Source of the DNA: Bacillus sp. FJAT-26390
GTDB taxonomy: Bacteria > Bacillota > Bacilli > Paenibacillales > Paenibacillaceae
DNA length: 64,000 nt
Direction: 5' to 3'
NCBI RefSeq assembly: GCF_001682865.1
Contig: NZ_MAQX01000001.1
Span: 1,183,290-1,247,289 of the forward strand
Shown: positions 15,461 through 23,718 of the stretch, in pieces
Layout of the letters: each line of letters starts with the position of its first letter
Position numbering within the stretch: position 1 is the first letter of the stretch
Notes under the pieces: generated by a model
The model's input: only the letters and a program-made list of their open reading frames with translations
The model's database searches: none
What the model was told of the DNA's origin: nothing
Program-made: the position numbers and the translations under genes

Positions 15461-17074
15461 TTAATTCAAAGGAAATTTGCGCTCCATGCGATAAAGCTCT
15501 TTGGGCGAGCGTTTAACTTGGCTTTGAACCAGAAATAAATAACGTTTCCGGTATTTCCATTCGATCAAAGATGCGAGAACAAACACGCTCGATGCTGCGA
15601 TCCCGCCCCAATAATCTATAAACCCAGCAGCCAATCCAGCCGCTATGATCAGCCATGCAAGAGCTATACCATTTACAGCTGTACTCCAGCCTCCTAAGTG
15701 CCATGGCGCATCAAGCAGCCGGGAATCCTTTTTTCCCCGTTTCAGCTTTAATGCAATCGGAACGGCGTAGGATAGATTTAGGCAAACAATCGCAAAAGTC
15801 AACAGCAGCAGCACCGTTTCGTTTCGATTGCTGAGAAAAGCGGTAACAAGCATGATTAGCGAAAGGCACGCGCTTAACCAGACAGCCTGAACCGGTACTT
15901 GCAGCTTTACCGATACAGCTGACCACCTTTTGCTCATCGGCAATGCTTCGTCGCGTGCAAGGCTGAATAGGATACGGGAGCATAGGGTCATGGACTGCAA
16001 GCCGCTGCTCCATAACGAAAGGAAAACTAAAAAAACGACAATGCTAGAGCCACCCCAGCTCGCGGTTGCCGCTTGAAGAAACAAGCCCATGCTTGCCGAT
16101 CCCTCCATCCTTGTTACAGATAGAAGAATAAAGGAAAAAAGAATAAACCCGACAACAAACGTATAAGCCGTTGATAGATAGATCGCCCAAGGCACGCGGA
16201 TGCGCGGTTCAATCGTTTCCTCCGCGCCATGTGCTGCCCCGTCTAAGCCAACAAATAGCTTTAGCAGCAGCATCGTCCCGCTTATGAAAGCTCCAGCATG
16301 GACCGTTCCATTCCACTCGGCATTTTGCAGCTGATACAGAAGTACAGGAGAATAGCCGCCAGGCCAAAATAGCCAGACAAGTCCTGCTAGCATACTCATT
16401 CCAACAATCACCTGCAGCATGGCGCCCCCAGCCGAGTGTATGCTCAGCGACCTGCTGCCCCAGTGATTGATGGCAGCTTGAAGCACGGTAATAAGAATGG
16501 CAAGGCACCAAAAGCTCCAAACCGCCGCTTCATAACCAAATCTAGCAGAGAGAACTTCCTCCAGTAATGCTGCAAAAGCGCAATTCATTAGGGCAAGCAT
16601 CGCCAAATGCCCTAGCAGGTGCAGCCAGCCGGTTCTCCATCCCCATTTTCGGCCGCCAAGCGCAGAGGCAGCATGATAGATCCCGCCAGCCGTTGGCACC
16701 GCAGATGCCAGCTCAGCAAGCGAAGCACTTACAGCGAGCGCGAATAAAGCTAGCATGGGAAAACCAAATCCGATGACCGACGGACCTCCCTCCCCTATCG
16801 CCGGTCCAAATAGAAAAGCAGCCCCTCCAATCAAGGCCATCGTATTAAAGGATAAACCGAAAGCAGATAAGCCGCCCCACCTTCGTCTTAACTGCTGCGC
16901 AAGACCGAATCGATGCAGCTCATGCTTATCCTGCAGCAGCTGAGTCTGCAGCCCGTATTTAAGCATGCTTTGGTACTTGGATGATTGAATCGATTGCTGA
17001 GCTTTCCGAGCACCTAATATAATTGCTGCAAATACCGCTGCCAGCAGCATGACGCCTGCCATTACTTGCATCAT
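15461..17074 (-). CDS. APC-superfamily amino acid permease
   Basis: 537 aa with one extra N-terminal membrane helix (residues 3-22, ending in a charged KAQQS stretch), then about 12 helices. The first core helix carries the unwound GLSFNTMALIGGAAFLFGPAIGEGG motif of APC transporters, followed by AELASAVPTAGGIYH, which resembles the SxxPxxGG-Y motif of the family. The C-terminus is basic and cytosolic. It imports or exchanges amino acids or polyamines; substrate not predictable. Start ATG at 17074 after GGGGGTGATC. It appears monocistronic. Confidence 0.8.
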   Translation of the reverse strand: MMQVMAGVMLLAAVFAAIILGARKAQQSIQSSKYQSMLKYGLQTQLLQDKHELHRFGLAQQLRRRWGGLSAFGLSFNTMALIGGAAFLFGPAIGEGGPSVIGFGFPMLALFALAVSASLAELASAVPTAGGIYHAASALGGRKWGWRTGWLHLLGHLAMLALMNCAFAALLEEVLSARFGYEAAVWSFWCLAILITVLQAAINHWGSRSLSIHSAGGAMLQVIVGMSMLAGLVWLFWPGGYSPVLLYQLQNAEWNGTVHAGAFISGTMLLLKLFVGLDGAAHGAEETIEPRIRVPWAIYLSTAYTFVVGFILFSFILLSVTRMEGSASMGLFLQAATASWGGSSIVVFLVFLSLWSSGLQSMTLCSRILFSLARDEALPMSKRWSAVSVKLQVPVQAVWLSACLSLIMLVTAFLSNRNETVLLLLTFAIVCLNLSYAVPIALKLKRGKKDSRLLDAPWHLGGWSTAVNGIALAWLIIAAGLAAGFIDYWGGIAASSVFVLASLIEWKYRKRYLFLVQSQVKRSPKELYRMERKFPLN

Positions 17075-17149
17075 CCGATCACCCCCTAACGTAACTGTAT
17101 GAGCCGATTACTAGCGACATGCAGGCGCCTGATCGTTTGAACGGGAACA

Positions 17150-17184
17150 AAAAAAGCTTCGCATCGTAATAGATGCGAAGCAAA
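17150..17184 (-). terminator. Terminator of the receiver-domain gene
   Basis: GCTTCGCATC and GATGCGAAGC form a 10-bp perfect stem with a 6-nt loop, followed by seven T on the minus strand, directly after the stop at 17188. Confidence 0.9.
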
Positions 17185-17187
17185 CCA

Positions 17188-17805
17188 TCATGAGGCTTCC
17201 CCGTCCGAATGCGAGGCATACTGCGCCTGCAAGCGTACAACCTCCTCTTTCAGCTCAATGATATCAAACGGCTTGGTAAAGCATTTGCTTATGCCAAGCG
17301 AATCTGCTTCTTCCATCTTCTCTGGAGATGCATAAGCCGTAATCAGAATTACCGGTACTTCAACTGATAATTTCCGTATCTCGCGAAGCACCTCGATCCC
17401 ATCCGTGTCCGGCATCCGAAGATCAAGCAAAACGCAGTGCATCCTGTGCTTCTCGAATAGCGCAAGCGCAGTGCTCCCATTATCCGCCTCATATACCAGC
17501 ATGCCAAGCGAAGAAAACAATTCAGAGAGCATCATGCGAATAGCGAGTTGATCGTCTACGATTAAAATAGCCCTTTGTGTATTTGCCGTTTGGTTATGAT
17601 CATTTATGCTTGCCGCGCCAGCAGCCGCATATGGTTGCGGACTAGCAGCATGCCTAGTGGACATCGTGCTCGCTGTTTTTGAGGGTTGTATCCTTGACCT
17701 ATCTGCAAGAAGCTGCTGCTTTTTTTTCTTTGAAAGCCGAAAATAGAAGACAATCGAAATAGCGACAAGCAGTGCTGCAATGATAAGTAAAGGAAAATAA
17801 GTCAA
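17188..17805 (-). CDS. Membrane-anchored Spo0F-like single-domain response regulator
   Basis: 205 aa. A membrane helix (about 4-22) with a KKKK stop-transfer, a low-complexity linker (30-78), and a C-terminal receiver domain resembling Spo0F (ILIVDDQLAIRMMLSELF). Acidic pair Asp84-Asp85, phospho-acceptor Asp128 (VLLDLRMPDTDG), Thr156 (ITAYAS) and Lys178 (CFTKPFD) are all present. No output domain. Spo0F is a soluble phosphorelay carrier; tethering to the membrane is unusual and suggests a local role near a sensor kinase (inference). TTG start at 17805, 8 nt after AAGGAG. No kinase is adjacent. Confidence 0.8.
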   Translation of the reverse strand: MTYFPLLIIAALLVAISIVFYFRLSKKKKQQLLADRSRIQPSKTASTMSTRHAASPQPYAAAGAASINDHNQTANTQRAILIVDDQLAIRMMLSELFSSLGMLVYEADNGSTALALFEKHRMHCVLLDLRMPDTDGIEVLREIRKLSVEVPVILITAYASPEKMEEADSLGISKCFTKPFDIIELKEEVVRLQAQYASHSDGEAS

Positions 17806-17866
17806 TTCGTTGTCTCCTTAAGCTTTGCGGCAAAATGCAGCTTAGCAAGAATAGGTTTTAACCATG

Positions 17867-18478
17867 CTAATCATTGACCAACATAGGTCCAAGCGGACCA
17901 TCCTCATTAATGATATCTTGAAGCTCATAAACGGATATTGGAAAATATAAAAATCCAAAAACATACGCTGCCAGCTCATAAAGCTGGAAATAAACAACAA
18001 GCGAACGATCCGCCACATAATAATCTTGGTCGGGCCGGATAGACTTAAACGGCTCGAGCGTATCAATCTTTCGCGCTTTGATTTGGGCACTTACGATCGT
18101 GCTTATTCTGCCTACGTAATCCGCTCCCGGCTTAAAAAGCTGCGCAAGCGTATAGGTTTGACCCGTCGACTGCTTGAAGGTCAACGATTGCTGAAGCGTT
18201 AAGCCATGCGCTCCACCCGTAAAAGCATAATTAAACAATGAAAGGCTTAAATAATCCTTTTGATTGTTCTTTTGCTCATAATAGCCCAGCATTTGGGCCC
18301 TCGGATCATCAAGCGAGCCCTGATTATGTACGAGCTGCTGTACGGCTTGATGGATCGTATGGTTTATCTTCTTATCCACGGCTTCGCTTTTACCACCGCT
18401 TATATAAGGTAGGGACAGTTCTGCTTTTGGAAAATTGGCCTTAGCCGTTTGTATGACGACCGGTGTTTGAAATGGCAT
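17867..18478 (-). CDS. DUF3298/DUF4163-type protein, 203 aa
   Basis: Starts MPFQTPVVIQTAKANFPKAE with LSLPYISG, as in DUF4163 regions. The C-terminal part YNYAFTGGAH-like segment (NYAFTGGAHGLT), TYTLAQLFKPGADYVGRIS, and DYYVADRSLVVYFQLYELAAY match the DUF3298 block also present in RsiV and PdaC of B. subtilis. Unlike those it has no signal peptide or membrane anchor, so it is predicted cytosolic. In RsiV this region binds lysozyme; whether ligand binding is conserved is unknown. Start ATG at 18478. Confidence 0.65.
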   Translation of the reverse strand: MPFQTPVVIQTAKANFPKAELSLPYISGGKSEAVDKKINHTIHQAVQQLVHNQGSLDDPRAQMLGYYEQKNNQKDYLSLSLFNYAFTGGAHGLTLQQSLTFKQSTGQTYTLAQLFKPGADYVGRISTIVSAQIKARKIDTLEPFKSIRPDQDYYVADRSLVVYFQLYELAAYVFGFLYFPISVYELQDIINEDGPLGPMLVND

Positions 18479-18508
18479 GATGAAGACACCTTCCTATTCG
18501 GTAAGATG

Positions 18509-19006
18509 CTACATTATATGCAGCGCGCGGCTCATTTCATACCATACGATGCCGCCATGCGTGGAAGACGACACGCCCCGAAGCTCGAATCGTTCAGCTT
18601 CGTAGAAGCTTATCAGATGCTGCTCGCACATCAAAATAATCGTATCGACTCCGCTCTCTTCGCACTGCTGGATAAGTCTGCGAAGCAGCAAGGTGCCGAT
18701 CCCCTTCTTGCGATGTCCTTCATCTACCGCAACCGTAAGCACGCAAAAGTTGCTTCCCTCCAGAAGATCATCCTGCGCGCCTTTCATCTCGTCGCCGCAT
18801 GCGTTCTGTGCTGTACGTATGCCATTGGTGATCCCGACGATTTGATCGCCAATCCAGGCTGACCAAAAATACGGCCGGTAATGCTCATACCGATATTGAA
18901 AGCCCGCCAGCGTTGCTGCCGCCTCTTCGGTGTAGCAGCTTTGTTCGAGCTTAATGGCCGCTGCCAGTTCATCTTCATTAATCAAACGAAGTACAATTTC
19001 ACTCAC
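18509..19006 (-). CDS. GNAT-family N-acetyltransferase
   Basis: 165 aa. Acetyl-CoA loop is HRKKGIGTLLLRRLI in motif A after NFCVLTVAVDEG; motif B is ISFYEAERFELRGV. The pattern resembles the AANAT-like subgroup. GTG start at 19004-19006 overlaps the stop of the ATPase gene upstream (GTGA), so translation is coupled to it. The amine substrate is unknown. Confidence 0.8.
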   Translation of the reverse strand: MSEIVLRLINEDELAAAIKLEQSCYTEEAAATLAGFQYRYEHYRPYFWSAWIGDQIVGITNGIRTAQNACGDEMKGAQDDLLEGSNFCVLTVAVDEGHRKKGIGTLLLRRLIQQCEESGVDTIILMCEQHLISFYEAERFELRGVSSSTHGGIVWYEMSRALHIM

Positions 19007-19728
19007 AGCAGCGCCTTCTCGCGCTCGGTTAATCTTCTGCCGCTTACGTCGAGCACGAGCTTGCCGTTTTTCAAGCCGAGGATGCGATCCGCAAACCGCT
19101 CAGCCCAATCTCCCTGATGCATGACAGCGATGACGATAACGCCTTGCTCTTTGCATAGCGCTTTCAAATCCGTTAAAACCTGATCAGCCGTATGGGGATC
19201 CAGTCCGGATACCGGCTCATCCGCCGCGATGACTTTGGCGCCATGCACCAGCGCTCTTGCGATCGCCATACGCTGCCGCTCTCCGCCGCTCAGCGTGCTT
19301 GCCTTCTGATGCGCTTTTTCCAGCAGCCCGCGCTTCTCGATCATATCCATAGCGCCCATATAATCGTCATTTCTTACCATGCCTGTCCATCTGCGCCAAG
19401 CTGGCGTTTGCGTCACAGAGCCGATAATGACATTTTTCAGTCCCGTCTTATTGGGGAACAAAAACGGTTTTTCCTCTACGTAGGCTACCTCTTGCTTTAC
19501 TTTGAGCCTGCCGGAGATACCCTGCTTGAAAATATCCTTGCCATCGAATTGATAGGTTCCCTCGCTCCACTTCTCTTGCAAAGCTAGGCAGCGAAGCAGT
19601 GTCGACTTCCCGCTTCCGCTATCGCCCTTAATAGCAATAAAATCACCTGGATAAGCCTCGAAGCTAATATCGTCAAGCACCTTCGGCCCACCTGGAATAC
19701 GTCTGGATAGGTTCTTTATTCTGATCAT
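19003..19728 (-). CDS. ABC transporter ATPase, PhnC-like, no permease nearby
   Basis: 241 aa from ATG 19728 after AAGGAG. Walker A GDSGSGKSTLLR, signature LSGGERQRMAIARA, Walker B VIAADEPVSGLD, and switch His in VMHQGDWAERFAD. The spacing and PVSGLDP segment resemble phosphonate-type importers. No permease or binding protein is adjacent; instead it overlaps a GNAT gene by 4 bp. It may serve a remote permease or act with the acetyltransferase. It is divergent from the promoter with LexA-like boxes at 19795-19844. Confidence 0.75.
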   Translation of the reverse strand: MIRIKNLSRRIPGGPKVLDDISFEAYPGDFIAIKGDSGSGKSTLLRCLALQEKWSEGTYQFDGKDIFKQGISGRLKVKQEVAYVEEKPFLFPNKTGLKNVIIGSVTQTPAWRRWTGMVRNDDYMGAMDMIEKRGLLEKAHQKASTLSGGERQRMAIARALVHGAKVIAADEPVSGLDPHTADQVLTDLKALCKEQGVIVIAVMHQGDWAERFADRILGLKNGKLVLDVSGRRLTEREKALL

Positions 19729-19794
19729 TTTCCGCGCTCCTTCTGTTTGCAGCAACTGCCTCTATGAATCTAGTTTACGTTAAACAAAAAACAG

Positions 19795-19844
19795 TTTCCA
19801 TACGAACAAATGTTTGGTATAATAAAAACAAGAACAAACGTTCT
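19795..19844 (+). promoter_or_regulatory. SOS-type promoter with two LexA-like boxes
   Basis: TTTCCA (19795-19800), 17 bp, TATAAT (19818-19823). Box 1, CGAACAAATGTTTG (19803-19816), fills the spacer; box 2, AGAACAAACGTTCT (19831-19844), lies over the start region. Both fit the Bacillus LexA/DinR form CGAAC-4N-GTTCG (B. subtilis consensus CGAACRNRYGTTYC) with one or two mismatches. Confidence 0.65.
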
Positions 19845-19886
19845 ACTGATCATCGAATTCAACCATTTGAAGGAGGCCTGATCACC

Positions 19887-20111
19887 ATGAATAACATCTG
19901 CGAAAATTTCCGTTATGTAGAGAATGAACGCTCTGGACGCGACTTAACCTTTAAGTTTTACGCTGATGGACGGCTTATCATTATTGATAATGTTGCAGAG
20001 GAGGTGATCACTCCCAAAGATTTGAAAGGTGCCAGCAAGGACTTCTACGTTCGCAGGCGCATCGCATTCATTAAGAATCAATTAAGAGCTTCGCAGCTTA
20101 AATATGCATAA
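19887..20111 (+). CDS. Small protein, 74 aa, putatively SOS-induced
   Basis: ATG at 19887 after GAAGGAGG; an upstream in-frame ATG would read through the promoter. The protein starts MNNICENFRYVENERSG, has a short beta-type stretch LTFKFYADGRLIIIDN, and ends in a basic helix (KDFYVRRRIAFIKNQLRASQ). No known domain is recognised; it is not YneA-like, since there is no membrane segment or LysM. Two LexA-like boxes bracket the promoter, so induction by DNA damage is inferred. A terminator follows at 20125, making a one-gene unit. Confidence 0.65.
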   Translation: MNNICENFRYVENERSGRDLTFKFYADGRLIIIDNVAEEVITPKDLKGASKDFYVRRRIAFIKNQLRASQLKYA

Positions 20112-20124
20112 CTATCCCGTATGA

Positions 20125-20156
20125 GGAGAGCAGATCCCTATCACGCTCTCCTTTTT
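20125..20156 (+). terminator. Terminator of the 74-aa protein gene
   Basis: GGAGAGC and GCTCTCC stem with a 13-nt loop followed by TTTTT. Confidence 0.75.
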
Positions 20157-20180
20157 ACGTTGCTACACCTATTTCGCTGA

Positions 20181-20318
20181 CTACGGAAGCTGTTTGTTAA
20201 TGCCGTTTAAGCTCGGCGGGCGCTTCGCGAATTTATCCGTTTTAAGCTTGCCCGCTTGCCCTTGCGAGCTGGAATGATTTTGACGATGATCTGTTTTGCT
20301 GTTTTTGTTAAATACCAA
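20181..20318 (-). CDS. Small basic hydrophilic protein, 45 aa
   Basis: A TTG start at 20318, 8 nt after GGAGG, opens a 45-codon frame: MVFNKNSKTDHRQNH, then SSSQGQAGKLKTDKFAK and RPPSLNGINKQLP. It is rich in Lys, Asn, Gln and Ser with no hydrophobic core, the composition of minor small acid-soluble spore proteins, though no direct match to a named Ssp is claimed. It sits alone between convergent and divergent neighbours. The frame is too short for length-filtered prediction; support is the strong ribosome binding site and protein-like composition. Confidence 0.55.
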   Translation of the reverse strand: MVFNKNSKTDHRQNHSSSQGQAGKLKTDKFAKRPPSLNGINKQLP

Positions 20319-20393
20319 TCTAATCACCTCCACTATCATTATGCCGTTTTTATTGGATATCTATGTAAAAAATCATATCTGGTGTTTCACACA

Positions 20394-20423
20394 TTGACTC
20401 AACCCCTGCAATTGCGGTAGATT
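20394..20423 (+). promoter_or_regulatory. Promoter of HAD hydrolase gene
   Basis: TTGACT (20394-20399), 18 bp, TAGATT (20418-20423), 39 bp before the start at 20463. Confidence 0.5.
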
Positions 20424-20462
20424 GGTCATACAGTTTCAAGTTCCGCAAAGGAGATCTCTTAT

Positions 20463-21197
20463 ATGAAGCAACAGATTATGTTTGACCTTGACGATACGTT
20501 AATTCACTGTAATAAATACTTTTACCTCGTTATCGATCAATTTGTTGATGCCATGACCACATGGTTCGGCAGCTCGCCGCTTGTGACAGCACAAGCGATT
20601 AGAGACAAGCAGATGGAGATCGACATTGCAGCGGTGGCCGTGTTTGGCTTTAAGAGCGAACATTTTCCGCAATCCTTCGTCGACACCTACATTCACTACT
20701 CTCACTTGACGGGTCGTAAGCGCTCTACAAGTGAAGAAAACTTTTTATGGAAGCTAGGACTAAGCGTGTATGAGCATGACACCGAGCCTTATCCAAATAT
20801 GGAGCAAACGTTATTCGCGCTTGCGGAATCTGGTCATGAGCTTCACCTTTATACTGGCGGCGAGCTTCCCATTCAACGTCGTAAGATCGAAAAAATGAAT
20901 TTGGAGCGCTACTTTGGCTCACGCATCTACATCCGCAGGTTAAAAAACAGCGATGCGCTGGAAAGCATTTTATCCACGGGCACCTTTGATCGCAACATCA
21001 CTTGGATGGTAGGCAATTCCATTCGTACAGATGTAGTGCCTGCACTAACTGCTGGCATCCATGCCATCCATATGCGCGCTGTGTCTGAGTGGGAATTTAA
21101 TATTATTCAAATCGACGTAGAGCCAAAGGGTGCTTTCTTGACCTTGGATCATCTAAAGGACGTGCCTGATGCCATCCATGGCTACGTGAACCGCTGA
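20463..21197 (+). CDS. HAD-superfamily hydrolase
   Basis: 244 aa. Motif I MFDLDDTLIHCN at residues 6-17 (nucleophile and acid/base Asp), motif II Thr in LHLYTGGE near 139, conserved Lys in the region RRKIEKMNL, and motif IV WMVGNSIRTDVVPALTAG. A helical cap lies between motifs I and II (C1 type). Likely a cytosolic phosphatase of a small metabolite; substrate unknown. Start ATG after AAAGGAG. One-gene unit with its own promoter and terminator. Confidence 0.8.
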   Translation: MKQQIMFDLDDTLIHCNKYFYLVIDQFVDAMTTWFGSSPLVTAQAIRDKQMEIDIAAVAVFGFKSEHFPQSFVDTYIHYSHLTGRKRSTSEENFLWKLGLSVYEHDTEPYPNMEQTLFALAESGHELHLYTGGELPIQRRKIEKMNLERYFGSRIYIRRLKNSDALESILSTGTFDRNITWMVGNSIRTDVVPALTAGIHAIHMRAVSEWEFNIIQIDVEPKGAFLTLDHLKDVPDAIHGYVNR

Positions 21198-21210
21198 TGC
21201 ACGCAGCAAA

Positions 21211-21258
21211 ATAGACTCGATTCCGTCTCGTATGAGATGGAATCGAGTCTATTTTTTT
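21211..21258. terminator. Bidirectional terminator between HAD gene and topB
   Basis: ATAGACTCGATTCC and GGAATCGAGTCTAT form a 14-bp stem, flanked by an A-run and T-run so it can serve both convergent genes. Confidence 0.85.
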
Positions 21259-21271
21259 GGGGAGCTAGCCG

Positions 21272-23512
21272 TCACTGCTCAATCGCTAGCTCACCCGTAT
21301 CTATATTTCTGAGCACGATTCTGCCTTCCCCTGGCGTGCCGTCTTGCAGTTCAAGCTTTAGCTTCGACGTTTTTCCTTTTTCAACGAGTGCCTTAACCTG
21401 TGAATCCGTTAGACTGCGGCCGAAGCTTTCCTTCCAAATAACGAATTTGCAGCCTTCCTTGTAATGGGAGCAGCCATAACCTTTGCGTCCCATAAAGATG
21501 GATCCGCCGCAGCCCACGCGTGGACACGTCGTGATCACTGAAGGCGTACCCGGAGCAGCCGCGCTCTTCTGTGCTGCAGCCTTCGGTTTTGCTGCCCGGC
21601 TGCGAGGTGCAGACGGGGACTTGCCGGATGCTCCTTTGCCGGAGGCAGGAGCTTCGCTCTCGAACGATGTTTTTGCGGCACGGGACTGGACGCGCACCTT
21701 GTCGACAATCATGGTCGCAAACTTTTTCACATTTTCCATAAATTGTCCGTCAGAAGCCGTCCCTCTCGATATTTCGTTCAAGCGCCGCTCCCATAGGCCA
21801 GTCATCTCAGGCGAGGTAAGCAGATCGATTCCCGCACCCCGGATAAGTTCGATGGCGGTTCGGCCCTTTTGCGTAACCTGAATTTTTTTGCCCTGCATAT
21901 CGATATAGCCGACATTTTTGAGCCGTTCAATCGTTGCTGCCCGCGTGGCAGGCGTGCCAAGACCCGAGTCCTTCATCGCATCCCGAACGTCCTCGTCCTC
22001 GATCTGCTTGCCCGCGCTTTCCATCGCCTTGAGCAGCGTTCCTTCCGTATAATGCTTTGGAGGCTGCGTATCCTTCTCTTTCACAACCGCATCCGTACAA
22101 ACAATACCTTCTTCTGCATTGATCGAAAAAGGCTCGTTTACCTCAATTTCCTCTTCCTCGGCATCTTCCTTGTCCTTGCCTTTGGCTGTCGTCTTTGCCT
22201 TCTCCTTCTTCTGATCCGCATAGATGACCTTCCAGCCCAAGCTTAGAAGCTCTTTAACCGTTGTTTTGAACATCTCGTTCTCAACCTCGGTCAAGACGGT
22301 GTGCACCTTATACTCCGCAGGCGGATAGAACTGGGACAGAAATCGCCTAACGATCAAATCATATAGCTTTTGCTCGTCGGGGCTCAGGCCATTTGCTTTG
22401 CGGTTCGTCGGCAGGATGGCATGATGATCCTCAACCTTTGTTGGGTTGCAAATAAACTTGTTCCCTTTGTGGACAAGGCTCCGGTTGGCTCCCTTTACAA
22501 GCTCATCGTAACTGGTGCCTTGCAGCGCATTCAGCGTTTTGTGCATCTCGGGAATGTTCTGCTCCGTCACATAGTTCGAGTTCGTTCTTGGATAGGAGAT
22601 GACCTTATGCTTCTCATAGAGCGCTTGCGCCGTATCCAACGTTTTTTTCGCTGAAAAAGCATATTTCCCGTTCGCTTCGCGCTGAAGCAGCGTAAGATCA
22701 TATAGCTTAAACGGATACTCCTTCGTTTCCTTAACCTCATAGGATGCAATCCGTCCCTGCTTGCCCTTTACCTTCGCGGCGACGGCTTCCACTTTAGCTT
22801 GGTCGGTCATTCTCTCAGCCTGCCACATGGCGCGGTAGGTCATTTCGTTTTGCGAAAAATGTCCTTCCAGCTCAAAAAACTTTAAAGACGAGAACGCCTC
22901 GATCTGCTTCTGACGGTCGTAAATAAGCGCAAGTACTGGCGTCTGTACTCTGCCGACCGACAACAGCACATTATGCTTGGTCGTGAAAGCACGCGAGCCA
23001 TTCATCCCAATAAGCCAATCCGCCTCGCTTCTAGCGGTTGCCGCACGGGTCAGGTTCTCGTACTCGGCACCTTCCTTCAGCTCCGCGAACCCTTTACGAA
23101 TCGTTTCCGGGGTTAGATCCGAGATCCATAACCGCTTTACCGGCTGGTTAAGCTTTAGATGCCGCTGAATAAGCGAGAAAATATATTGACCTTCCCGCCC
23201 CGCATCGCAGGAATTGACGAGCATATTGCTGCGCTTAGCTAGGTCGCCGATTACTTTCAGCTGGTCTATCGTTTTTTTGTTTGGCACCAGCTTGAACTGC
23301 GACGGAATGATCGGCAGATCGTTAATGTTCCATTTCTTATATCGATCGTCGTAAGCATCGGGCTCCGCAAGCCCGATCAAATGCCCGATTGCCCACGTAA
23401 TAATGTAATGTTCGCCTTCTATGTAGGAACGGTGATTTTTTGCTTTGGGATCGATTGCGGCTGCAATATTTCTGCCCATATCCGGTTTTTCCGCAATGAT
23501 TAATGTCTTCAA
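21272..23512 (-). CDS. topB: DNA topoisomerase III
   Basis: 746 aa type IA topoisomerase. TOPRIM domain with the metal site SCDAGREGQ (about 101-109) and Glu8 in IIAEKP; catalytic Tyr307 in VISYPRTNSNY; the gate region includes LSVGRVQTPVLALI. After residue 640 comes an Ala/Ser/Lys/Pro-rich linker and a C-terminal zinc ribbon (TCPRVGCGGS, CSHYKEGC) with a topoisomerase C-terminal repeat. It decatenates single-stranded crossovers during replication and recombination. The TTG start at 23512 follows AAGGAG by 10 nt. Convergent with the HAD gene. Confidence 0.92.
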   Translation of the reverse strand: MKTLIIAEKPDMGRNIAAAIDPKAKNHRSYIEGEHYIITWAIGHLIGLAEPDAYDDRYKKWNINDLPIIPSQFKLVPNKKTIDQLKVIGDLAKRSNMLVNSCDAGREGQYIFSLIQRHLKLNQPVKRLWISDLTPETIRKGFAELKEGAEYENLTRAATARSEADWLIGMNGSRAFTTKHNVLLSVGRVQTPVLALIYDRQKQIEAFSSLKFFELEGHFSQNEMTYRAMWQAERMTDQAKVEAVAAKVKGKQGRIASYEVKETKEYPFKLYDLTLLQREANGKYAFSAKKTLDTAQALYEKHKVISYPRTNSNYVTEQNIPEMHKTLNALQGTSYDELVKGANRSLVHKGNKFICNPTKVEDHHAILPTNRKANGLSPDEQKLYDLIVRRFLSQFYPPAEYKVHTVLTEVENEMFKTTVKELLSLGWKVIYADQKKEKAKTTAKGKDKEDAEEEEIEVNEPFSINAEEGIVCTDAVVKEKDTQPPKHYTEGTLLKAMESAGKQIEDEDVRDAMKDSGLGTPATRAATIERLKNVGYIDMQGKKIQVTQKGRTAIELIRGAGIDLLTSPEMTGLWERRLNEISRGTASDGQFMENVKKFATMIVDKVRVQSRAAKTSFESEAPASGKGASGKSPSAPRSRAAKPKAAAQKSAAAPGTPSVITTCPRVGCGGSIFMGRKGYGCSHYKEGCKFVIWKESFGRSLTDSQVKALVEKGKTSKLKLELQDGTPGEGRIVLRNIDTGELAIEQ

Positions 23513-23671
23513 AAGATAATCGCTCCTTCATTAAGCATTTCGCAAGCATAGCTGATTGTGCCACCCATACATGGCTTGAACTAGCTTCGCACTGCCTTGC
23601 CTCTAAACATTTTACAGACTTCTCGTCCAAAAAGAAATCCTTTTTCGTCATGGAAGCGACAAGTTACTCAT

Positions 23672-23713
23672 AAAAAAATAAACCCAATAGGACGTTTGTC
23701 CCAATTGGGTTCA
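23672..23713 (-). terminator. Terminator of the glucosaminidase-like gene
   Basis: AACCCAATTGGGAC and GTCCTATTGGGTT pair around AAAC, followed by TATTTTTT on the minus strand, 9 bp past the stop at 23719. Confidence 0.85.
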
Positions 23714-23718
23714 TTGTT

